A DNA stretch of 64,000 bases from Amoebophrya sp. A120 (lineage: Eukaryota; Sar; Dinophyceae; Syndiniales; Amoebophryaceae), in the NCBI GenBank assembly GCA_905178155.1, contig CAJINV010000003.1:121282-185281 (forward strand), written 5' to 3'. Below are positions 44,801 through 54,400 of the stretch, piece after piece (within the stretch, counting starts at the first letter, position 1; each line of letters begins with the position of its first letter). Position numbers and translations under genes: made by a program. Below the pieces are notes generated by a model, which was not told the origin of the DNA, searched no databases, and worked only from the letters and a program-made list of their open reading frames with translations.

Positions 44801-47800
44801 ACATACCCCTGCCCTTAGAACGTACAGATACTTATAATATAGATACTAATTTTTCTGACGAACCCGGGGTTGATGAATTGAATGTTTATGTTGCTTCCAC
44901 CTGTTGTCGTGTCTGTTTTTGTAAAATCAAAAAGGTTGATTGACAACTACGCGACCCGGTGTCACCAGCCAGCTGATTTCGTTTTTGAATATAATGAAGT
45001 TTTGGTCGTCGTTGCGGATACAAAATAAACGAAATAATCTTCGCACACCAGCACCGCCGACGCAGCTGCATGAGGGGGACATGGGGGCGATGGGATCCCC
45101 GCTCGATTATCCTGTGCAAAAGCATCGTACTAGTATGAATTGCATATACCAATTGGGTTTGCATTACAAATTGAATTTGTAATGCGGATCTGCCTTAAGA
45201 TGAAAATAAAAATTTGTAATGCATGACTGCAATCACTACGAGTGCGATACTTTTGCAATTCATATCGATGATGACGAAGCAATTCCCCCCGCACCGACGC
45301 AAACCATTATGGCGCGCGCCTTGCAGCTGGAACGAGAGCAGTCCAAGATCCACAAGGAGAAGCCGGCGCCGAGCGCGTGGAAGCTCCAGGAGTTCTACGA
45401 CGAGTGCTCCCTGCCCATCCGGCTGTGGAACCCGAAAATGTTCCACTACAAGCAATATCAAATGCAAAAGTGTCTGGGTCTGGAAGATTGCCAGACTTGT
45501 CATGCATATTTTGCATGGCCCCTGATGGCTGTAGTGCATGGCCTAGCATCACATATTTCTAGAGGGCTTCCTGTTGCCTATTCTCCATGAGAAATGCAGT
45601 CTCCGTGTAGACCAAACTGGACTCCTCTTTCTGGTCATGCAATACAGATTTTTTTCGAGTCCGAAGACAGCATGACAAGTTGCAATCTTCCAGACCCAGA
45701 CATTTTTACGATCCATAAGCAAGGGAAAATACACGAACTCATCCTAGACTACGCCGCCAGCCGAAACGGGAAAGTCGGAAAGGTACGTAGATAGAAGTTG
45801 TTTATTGGATAATACTGCAGCGGCTGGTCGACGATGATCTTTGCACTCCAGCGAAGTAGGTGTTCAGAGCTGCTTCTAGTGGTTGTAGAGGCTGCTTATA
45901 CTCAATAACATAAACCTATGGCAGTGGGAAAAAAAAACTTTTTTTTTTTGCTACATATGGATCACCCATCGTGGTTAGGAGATAGCTTGTTGGCGGCGAG
46001 AATCGATTGCGTAGCGACAGCGTCTGCCACGGTATTCTGAGCTCGGTAGTCTGAAGGCAAGAAGATGGCCGCATTGGTGGCGCACTGCGTCACGGCTTTG
46101 GGTCCGTCATGGCCGGCGTAGATGTCGAACAGCCAGCCCCTGCAGTGCTGCCGGTTTAATGACAGCAATGCGCGGCCAGCCCAAAGCCAGAGGTGCTGCG
46201 CGCTGGAGCAAACAATAGGCCCACGCCCCAACAGGCGAAACAGGCGCCCGCGCGTGGCCTTTGATTAATTCAAAGCCATGCGCGGTCTTGCCGATGACAT
46301 TGATGCCACGGCCATGGCGCTCTTCCGGCCCTAGGTCTCCGGTGGCGTTTCTTCGCCCTGGCTGTTTTGCACGGAGGCCAGCAGAGTTCCCTCCTGGGCT
46401 GCAAACCGAAATCCTCTTGGGGTGCCCCCGAGGGGTCCCCCAAACCCCCCCTCCTTTGGGGCCCTTTCCGAAAGCTACTCCCCATTGATATCTCCACGAA
46501 AGGGGGTCCCCCAAACCCCCCCCCCTCAAGGGGGGGCCCGGCCCCGCTTTTGTTTCGTTTGCGCAAGTTCGCATATTTCCATAAAATAGTTCTTGAACAG
46601 CCACTAGGCGACTCCGGCCAAAACGGAGACTTGCACAGCCTTGCCGGGAATAAATTCAAGGGCGCCGAAGGTGTCAGCCTATCCTGTATTTGCCGTGTGG
46701 GGCGCTCCCAAAGCTAGGGTGGGCCATGTCTCGAGGCCGTGCGCGTCTCAGCCTGCCGCCTCTAAGCGAACCAGTGAGAATGTCGCTGACTTATCCCGAA
46801 GCCCCTGCCCATACACCAAAGTTCAGAGCTGCTTCTAGTGGTTGTAGAGGCTGCTTATACTCAATAGTGTTGGAAGGGGCTGGCTAAATGCTAGCGTTGC
46901 GACCCGACAAGCCTGCGGTGCGCCATACAGCAAAATACTGCCCGTGAGGGTATGAGGTGTGAGTGGAGTGCTTTACTTTTCCGCTGAATTATCAGCCCGC
47001 CAAAAATCTTCCCTGTGATCATTGATTCTTGCCGGAGTGATAATTCACTGAATTATGTGCACTCCACTTCCTGCTTGTCAACGGGAAATGGAGTGCTAAT
47101 GCATTACGTTGCCACTTCGTGGGTGACTTTTGCCATGCCGGAGTGATAACTCAGTGACTTACCGCTCCATATTCCCCGTTGCCCAACCACCGACCATCCA
47201 CGGGAAATGAGCGGGCAATGCCCTGAGTTATCTGCGTTGCCAGACGCGTTGCCGGAGCCGGACGAGGCCTATCGGCCAGCGGGAAAGCAGTTATCTGAAA
47301 GATTGGGCATCAGATCCCACTCGCCACTCTTCATTCGGCCGGCCGGCCGGGTGAGGAGTGGGACGGATCAGCTATCCGCAGCTCTGGGCCAAAAGCCGGC
47401 TCGAGAAACTCGAGATCGGTGCGGCGACCTGAAAAAAGCGGATCCGTCCCACGTTTCACCCACCCGCCCGGGCAGATGAAATCCCACTCTTCCGGATAAT
47501 TTGTTACCCCACTCACGAACTAGCTCGCAGAATTATCACCCAAGCAAAAGCCACACCGTGAAAGTAGGATTTTATTTTCCAAAAGTGGCAACACAACGGA
47601 ATGCCGCCACGAAGCTCCACACACTCACACTTTTCGCGGAGTGGCATTCCAAGTGATTCGCACTCCTCGGGAGGTCAGAGTGTGGGCGCATGCATGCGAG
47701 GTGGGAGCGCGGCGGGCCGGGCACAATACCACCGGCACGCTGCGCGCCAGAGCTCGCGGAAGGCGCTGGCACAGGAAAGGCCGCGCCGCTTCGGCGGCCT

Positions 47801-50372
47801 TCGCTTTGCCCTCCTGCCCGAAGTCAAAAGGGGCTCAGGCGGCTCTTTCGTTCTCTTTTTGGGCCCCGTTCGCCCTGTTCCCCATCTGGACCAATTTCTT
47901 GTGTTCAGCCATATCTACTAGGGGTCCCGAGTCATGCAGGGGCTTTATATTCCAGCGCATGGAAGAGGAAAAGAGCAATGCGTCCTTTACCTCTATGCGC
48001 AACCTGCACTGGTAGCGGCTCCATCGAGTTCGATGCTGAGAAGACGAGAGCGAGGGTTTTGCGCCGGGTAGGCTTTTCTTCTGGCACAACCAAAAGCCCC
48101 CTAGGAAGCAACAAAGAGGAGACTGCCAACCTCTAGAGGTGCAGAATCTCCTTTGGGGTCTCCTTTCGACACTTTTAGGTCGTATATCGCACATCGCAAA
48201 AAAGGAGACGGCCGACCTCTAGTGGTGCGGAGCCTCCTTGGCCGTCTCCTTTCAAGCATTTTAGGTCGTGGATCGCGAGCCAAAGCGCGAACCCCTCTAG
48301 AGGTCAGTAACCTCCTCGGTCGTCTCGTCTTGAGAATAGCACCGCGAACAGCTTCAAAAGACGAATCCGAAAAAGCCCGACCTTAAAGGTCGAAGCCTCC
48401 TCCGTGGTCTCCTTGATGTCTCCTTTTCGTCAGAAACTAACGCGGAGTGGGCATTTTAGGAAAAAGGCCAAAAAAGTGCCTACCTCTAGAGGTTTTAGTC
48501 TCCTTTTGGTCTCCTTGGAAGACTGTAGCGGCTGTAGTTGGCTCGTGAAAGCCTTTTTTTTTGAGCTCCATAGGTTTTGGTCTCCTTGCTCCACTAGTTT
48601 TGGTCAAGTTGCTGCTAGTCTATAGTTCTCTATGGTAGTTCAGAGCTGCTTCTAGTGGTTGTAGGCTGCTTATACTCAATAACATAAACCTACTTATGTT
48701 TAATACTACTTTACGGTGGTGAAGAAGATCTTCGATGGGCACGAGTTGCCAGATTCGTGGCTGGAGGCAGCAATAGCTTTGCTGCATAAGAATGGACCAA
48801 GGGCGGAGCCGCAGAACTATCGGCCGGTCGCCTTGCTCCATGTTGGCGAAAAAGTAGTAAGCTTAATAGTGTTAAACCGGGTGCGGGAAAGCGCCTACAA
48901 AATCATAGACAAAAGGCAGAAAGGCTCAGTAAGGGGCCTCAGTTGCAGACATGCGGTCTTTCGCTTGCTTCGGGACATGGAGCACGCGATCAAAGCGGGG
49001 GAGCAGCGGGTCTGTGATTTCATCGACTTCCAGAAGGCCTATGACTCCTTGGACTGGCAGAAGATGACCAAGATTTTGGGGTGGCAGGGGTTTCCTGTGG
49101 AGCTGGTGGAAGTCGTGCGGCGAATGTATGGCTCCGCCACATTCGCGTTGAAGGTCGGGCCGGGGAAACTAAGCAAAGCAACCACGCGGCAAAAAGCGGG
49201 CATCAGGCAGGGCTCTAGCCTGAGCCCACTGGTTTTTGTGCTAATTTTGGACTTTGCAATGCAGGCCTTCGAGCTTGCAATGCATGAAGAAGAGGCTTGG
49301 GTAGGAAGCAAGGATACCCCCAGCTTCCTATCCTGGTTGGGGTTCGTGGATGACTTGGTAGTCCGAAGCGACTCGCCGGAAGAAGCACAGGCAGCGCTGC
49401 TGCAGCTCCAGGCAGCCTGTAGGTTCGCGGGGCTCGAGTTGAACGCAAAGAAAACCGAGGCCATGACCATAGGCCTGCAGCCAACCAAGAAGGACAGCAG
49501 CGACGCAAAAAAGGAACGCTTCACCACAGAAGAAGGAACCGCGAACGAACGCAGCGGCTGGGCAGTCGAGTGGGACGGGGTGGACCTTGTGGAGGAATTT
49601 GCAGCTGCGGCCAGATCCAGGAAGCCCATCGCGCCGGCGATGGAGAAGACCACGCATCTTCTTCTTTGGGACGATGGGAAATACAGTAGATGTTGGATGA
49701 AGAAGACAGGGTGGACAATCACGGACGCGGGGGAGCGAATGCGAATAGTGGTTGTCAGAGCTGCTTCCAGTGGTTGTAGGCTGCTTATACTCAATAGCAT
49801 AAGCCTACTTATGTTTAATACTACTTTTACGCGGTTGCTGTAGCTGCTGACATACATTACAATATGTCGTGAATGTGGAAGCGGTACTAGCTTGAAATTG
49901 AATATTCATCGAACAAGAAAAATAAATCCCTTCAGATCGGGATGCAGGCTGCGAAGCCAGCCGAGGGTGCGGAAGAGGAGGCCGTAGAAGATCCGGGCAC
50001 GGTGGTTGGACTCGACATCAAAGGCGGCGTTGTGGATGAGAAGACGTTCTACCATCTGGAATTCTGTGTCGTCGTGGAGCAGCCCGTGGTTGTGCGTTTC
50101 GAGGAAACTCGGGTCAGTGACATTCGCACACAGCTGGCCGAGCGCTTCTCAGAGCATCTGCCCTTGCACCGCGTTGGCGTCATTTGCTGCACAATGAAAA
50201 AGGAATAAATTTAAATTTATTTTTATAGCTACTTAGCAGGAGACTTCTAGACACTGAACTTCGCGTTTTGCAGCTGCAGCTGCGCCGTTTACTTTAAGTT
50301 GATGTTGATATTATTGCAGGGGTCGAGTTCATCAATTTCGATAGCCCCCCGATCTATCATCACGAGGACTAA
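41804..50372 (+). CDS. MORN-repeat protein, multi-exon, with 4.1-kb intron
   Basis: Exons: 41804-41816, 42050-42096, 42374-42430, 42684-42783, 43016-43149, 43344-43403, ~43561-43595, ~43713-43820, ~43846-44096, ~44228-~44320, ~44499-44830, ~44938-45030, ~45036-45107, 45267-45455, 45723-45782, 49936-~50205, ~50321-50372. The start MAEEEAPPEPEIFNKCFET forms after removing an introner. MORN repeats follow: YAENEMSGDGTIEYYDG, VYKGELVQGTFEGEGTYTW, FYEGTWKSNEMHGRGLFQID and KFREGQF. The C-terminal part, with TPLDWVHMCAEQNMVGKKLQ and YDYSALLFTALQTALLAEDK, has no recognised family. MORN proteins usually bind lipid or cytoskeleton at membranes or in the cilium and cell cortex. Several middle junctions (43595-43846, 44320-44500) are not resolved, and the join across the 4.1-kb intron rests on phase and composition only. 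Confidence 0.65.
41817..42042 (+). mobile_element. Introner family D in MORN gene
   Basis: GTGCACAACTCCCCCTCACC at the left, inverse GGGGGAGGGGGATTTGTGCA at the right, and TSD GAGGAGG (41810-41816 and 42043-42049). It splits the gene after five codons. Confidence 0.9.
42097..42373 (+). mobile_element. Introner family A in MORN gene (copy 1)
   Basis: Contains TATGCAATGCAAATGTGTCT at the left and ACATTTTTGCACTTGATA at the right. Excision joins FNKCFET to SSGQLFYGEV. The TSD is short or decayed (ACGTC and GCGTC). Confidence 0.85.
42431..42678 (+). mobile_element. Introner family A in MORN gene (copy 2)
   Basis: Perfect TIR of over 25 bp beginning TATCAAATGTAAAAATGTCT, with TSD CGACG (42426-42430 and 42679-42683). 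Excision joins EDPEAT to EESATEYV. Confidence 0.92.
43150..43343 (+). mobile_element. Probable introner between MORN repeats
   Basis: The sequence between NNSFY and EGTWKSNEM breaks a MORN unit. TAC occurs at both edges (43147-43149 and 43341-43343). The ends are AAAATACCACCTG and TTTTCGTTGCGA, a weak inverted pair. Family not assigned. Confidence 0.5.
45108..45266 (+). mobile_element. Introner family C in MORN gene
   Basis: TGCAAAAGCATCGTACTAGT at the left, GTGCGATACTTTTGCA at the right, and GAT at both edges. Excision joins MGSPLD to DDEAIPPAPTQ. Confidence 0.8.
45456..45716 (+). mobile_element. Introner family A in MORN gene (copy 3)
   Basis: Starts TATCAAATGCAAAAGTGTCT, has inverse CAGACCCAGACATTTTTACG at the right, and TSD AAGCAA (45450-45455 and 45717-45722). 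Excision joins PKMFHYKQ to GKIHELILDY. Confidence 0.92.
45861..49833 (+). repeat. Four copies of a CAGAGCTGCTTCTAGTGGTT repeat
   Basis: Copies at 45861-45919, 46821-46867, 48638-48714 and 49753-49833. All share CAGAGCTGCTTC, AGTGGTTGTAG and GCTGCTTATACTCAATA. The last two extend further, with CCTACTTATGTTTAATACTA, and bracket the reverse transcriptase frame. Spacers are about 0.9, 1.8 and 1.0 kb. Confidence 0.9.
48128..48505 (+). repeat. Degenerate tandem repeat, period about 75-100 bp
   Basis: The motif CCTCTAGAGGT...CCTCC (or TCTCC) followed by GTCTCCTTT recurs at about 48128, 48218, 48294, 48383 and 48484. Units 1 and 2 also share TTTTAGGTCGT. Confidence 0.75.
48716..49843 (+). mobile_element. 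5'-truncated non-LTR reverse transcriptase
   Basis: An open frame of about 375 residues. RT blocks in order: AEPQNYRPVALLHVGEKVVS, VCDFIDFQKAYDSLDW (first catalytic Asp), AGIRQGSSLSPLVFVLILDF, then WLGFVDDLVVRSDSPEEA, where FVDD replaces the usual YADD/FADD box, and LELNAKKTEAM. No endonuclease domain is present, and the frame reads through into the fourth copy of the flanking repeat, so it is a dead fragment or is mobilised in trans. LINE-type RTs are common in dinoflagellates. Confidence 0.85.
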
Positions 50373-51447
50373 GTATAAGACGAGCACTTCAAACGAAAAG
50401 TAGTTTTAAATTGAACCGAATCCGATAGGGATGAATAAAATCAAATATTGTAGTTGATCTGAGCCCAGGATTTTGGGTGACGAGTAGGAGTAGCAACTAG
50501 CAGATGACCACGTGTTTTTGTGTATCAGGGAAGTACAGCGAACAGCAACAGATTTGAGTTAGCGCTTCCAGGAGGACGACGACAAGCAGGGCAGTATGAC
50601 AGCTTTGCATCACGAAATGAAAATATCTGAGAGTGTGGCGCTTGCCTTCGCAACAGTCGGCTGTGGACCACGACTGATAGACCAATCATTAGTAGGAAAA
50701 CATCTTCAAGCCCCGTGTTCAGCTTTATCCAGGTGCTTACTATACTCGCGGCCATCGAATTGTATTTGTATTCGTGGAACTGAAGGAGCCCCTGAGTACT
50801 AGAAGTTGCAGTTCTTTGCGAGTTTCCTAGTAAGCATTGATAAAGATGATGATCCTTATTTTATCTGCAGTGATATTAAGCGTGGACCAGCGAGCTGCAA
50901 CAAAGATCAGATGAAAACAGTTCCCACGATAGATTTCAATCTTTACGCCATGTGTGTTTTACTTTTCTCCAGGCGGTCTAGTGATATTAAGACCAACTCG
51001 ATGGGTAGAAAGATTTTGAGGACCGAAGCGTCTTTACAACTTCTGGATTTCCAAGAAACGCTCTTTTAATGTCCGCGTCGCGCAGCAGCAGCAAGAAGAA
51101 GATCCGCCTTTGTGAAATTGTTAACCACCACGAGGACCTTTTTCTCTTCGCCCTCGCTTGCTAGTACTTATTTAAGTAAGTACACTGGCCATCCATACTA
51201 CCAATGGGACTACTTTTTACAAACTACATGAACCGCAGCAGCGAGCCCTGAAGAAGATCGTATTCCTCTTCTTCCGATCTACGAGAAGTGCAGCTGCACC
51301 TCGAATAAGTACGTGTTTTTTGATAGGCCGAAAAATATTTTATTTTAGTACCGAAGCGAAAATACTACTAGAGCAAAAAGTTTTTGATACAAGTACTTTC
51401 ATTTTGAAACGACCGTCAAAATTGGGCGCGTGGAGACGACCACCACC
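50373..51447. other. Intergenic, nothing recognised
   Basis: About 1.1 kb between the MORN gene stop and the primase start. Open frames are short and without family features. Confidence 0.45.
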
Positions 51448-54400
51448 ATGTATCACACCCGACCTGGGCAAGCCGGCGCGCCAATGGGCGGCTACGGCGG
51501 GATGCAGCAACAGCAGGGCATGGGCCTCGGTCCGGGGGTGCAGCAACACCAGGAGCCGGACTACACGGTGAAAAACGACGCTTCGGAGTTCGAGAAAGAA
51601 AACGACTTCGTGCAATTTTTCAAGTACATCCAGGGACACCACTCTTGCACCCACAGTTCCATGATCGGGCCCTCCGATCACCGCATTCTACCAAATGTAA
51701 AAATGTCTGGGTCTGGAAGATTAGAACTTGTCATGCTAAATCTGAATGATGCAAAAATCTGTGTTGCGTGAGTACCAAAACCTATCCGCTTTTGACCAAG
51801 TCGAGAGGGAGTTTCCCATGCAGGAGAGGCATGATAGAGACATCAAAGAATCTGTCATGCTGGGTCTCGCATTCCAGACCTCATGCGTCACGGAAAACCT
51901 GCATCAGAAGTCTTTCATTCTTCCAGACCCAGACATTTTTGCATTTGATACATTCCCCGCAGTGGCAAATTCGACGTCACCAAAAAGGACGCACTGGAAA
52001 AACTGTATATTTTTTTTTCTTCGAAATAAACCGATGTCTATAAAAAAAAAATCCAATAGAAATTCTCCAACGCCCCAATAGAGATTCTCCGTATAGAGAA
52101 TCTCCCGCGTCGAATCTATCGGCTCCCGCTTTGTCTTCGGTTGCGTCTGCTCTTCGCCTTCGCCTGGCGCAAAGAAAAGCTGTTGGCCTTCCTCTGGCGC
52201 AAAAGGCCGCTCTCGCTTGACTTTTTCAAAGTGCTCTTTTTGTTCCGTGCCCATGGACGGGGAAAAAAGTTCCTGTGCATGTTTCGGCCTCCGGGGGTTC
52301 AGCTTTTTCATTCTTTATTTGCCCGCCGTCAGTTGCGGGGAAAGAAAGAATAACTTCGCACCGACCTGGCGGCCGGCGTAGGGGAAATAGAGAATATTGC
52401 GCACACTGTGCGCGCGCGGGCTTCTTTTTGAGCGGCCAGACGTTCTTGCTCGCCGATGCGCGGCATCTGGCGGCGTGGCGGAAATGAAAATAATTTCTGC
52501 GCGCTGCGCCGCGGGGGCTTTTTCTTGTGAGCAGCCGGGCGCCTCTTTTCGCCGGCCCGCGCACCACATCAATCTTGTGGCGTGCTGGGATCGAAAAATA
52601 AATATGCGCGCCGCTGCCAGCGCGCCGCGCTTTGTAGCGATGCGGGATCGAATTCAAAATCCGACTCGCCCACGCGCCGCGTGTTGTGGCGGTGTGGTTC
52701 GACTTCCAAAAAATTTCGCGCGCTGTGCGCGCGCGAATTTTTCTCTCTGGGCGGCCGCGCACCCCCGTCGCCCGCGCGGCGCGCCTGGTGGCGATGGATG
52801 CGGAATCGAATGCGAAAAGTTTTTGCGCTTCTTTTTCCTTGGCCGGTCGCGTATTTTCGTCGCCCGCGTTTCGCGCTTGGTGGTCGGCACCCACAGTTCC
52901 ATGATCGGGCCCTCCGATCACCGCATTCCCCGCAGTGGTAAATTCGACGTTACCAAGAAGGACGCACTGGAAAAACTGTAATTTTTTTTCATCTTTGTAA
53001 CATATAAACCGATGTTGATGAGTTCTTCGACGGTGAAGACATCAAAGATTCCTTGCTGTAAAAATCATGTGCTAATGACACAGAAGCTGAGTCAGTGAGT
53101 AGTTTTTCTATAAGGATAAGGAAAATTGAAATAATGAATCGCGAATATAAAATCGTATCCTCTCTCTACCTATAAAGGTATGCCGCTGTGTCTTTCTTCC
53201 ACCGCCAGGGAAAGCCGCTGGTGCTGTGCGAGATTGCGACCAGCCGGTTCCGCTTTTTCGAGGACGTAGATCTGCTCCTCCCAGCCGAACTGAAGGACCA
53301 GCTGCCCCAGTTACAAGACCAGTGGGTGCACCACTTGCTGCGGCACAGGGGCGCAGTCCTGGGGGCCGTCTGGCGAAGCGAGGACCCGCTCGGTATTTTT
53401 ATACTAGGATCTTCCGATGATGATCTACAGTTCTTGCTATAAGATCATATCGTGCACTACGTATTCGTATGAGCCGAATTTCTATGTTCTACAAAAATCC
53501 TTATCCAGGTGTCAAGTGCCGTTCCGAGACTGCCACCGTGCACGTGTTTTCTTCCTCCGGGTGGAGTTCCCGTCACAATCAGCCGAAAATCTCCTTGCAC
53601 TTCGTCTGGCCCGACTTGATCTGCACGCCGCGGGAAGCCAAGGGAATCCGCAGTGCCACCATCGAGTTCCTGCGGGAATCCTGTTCGGAGGAACTGTCAA
53701 CGTTACTGGAAAAGTGCTACGAAAAGAACCCGCTGCAACAGGACTTAGTCGATATGTCACCCTGGGAAGAAATCTTTGACAAGGCCGCCACCGAGGGAAC
53801 CAGTTTGCGGTATTGATAGAAATTGATGATCTATAGAAAGAAAAATGTTTGTCACAGTCATTAACTTGGAGACTTAGAATTGCAAATTTTTTTAGCATCG
53901 CAGCTTTTCCTTGTATTGCAGAAACACTAGGGGAAACCCCCTACAAAGATTGGCTGTGATGCATTTTTACGCATGGCAGGCATTTTTTGTATTGCAGAAA
54001 TGCCCATGAGTGATCGCGACGAACTTTTTTTCTTTGATATGATCCCACGACGAACAGCTGCAAACAAAAACAATAGAAAAGTATGCAGCCTCCCTTGTAG
54101 TTTTTACGTGCTTCCGTTATTATGTCTTGGGGATTGTCTAACCTGTCCCCATGATCTGACTTCATCATCATTCACACACAATGAAATAACAGATTGGTCT
54201 TCTGTGACAAGGGTGCGAAGGCGGACCTCGAGAAGAAGATGGCCGCACGATTAGAGGGGCGTCCCAAAGTCCCAGTAGGCACTTACCAGGTAAAAAGCTC
54301 ATCATGTGCCAACAACAAACAACATTGGATGTGGCGAAAATTGTACATTGCATAGATTGATAAGTACGTCGTAGTAGATGATACAGAGTACAGGACGGTG

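Larger units (their letters stand above)
45783..49935 (+). other. 4.1-kb intron of the MORN gene filled with repeats
   Basis: Donor GTACGT at 45783; probable acceptor TTCAG before 49936. It holds four copies of one 47-80 bp repeat, a GC-rich block (46100-46560) with GGGGTCCCCCAAACCCCCC runs, inverted segments near 47350-47450, a degenerate tandem array (48128-48505) and a reverse transcriptase fragment. Confidence 0.6.
51647..53016 (+). repeat. Tandem duplication of a primase exon around an 0.85-kb insert
   Basis: Copy 1 (51647-52037) and copy 2 (52887-53016) share GCACCCACAGTTCCATGATC through GACGCACTGGAAAAACTG and on to ATAAACCGATGT. Copy 1 contains the introner, copy 2 does not. Both read in the same frame up to the ACTG end. 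Confidence 0.9.

Noticed and set aside
46100-46660. Possible plastid or bacterial insert (GC-rich, GGGGTCCCCCAAACCCCCC)
   Set aside because: No gene, rRNA or tRNA could be read in it; it sits in the repeat-filled intron and looks like repeat debris.
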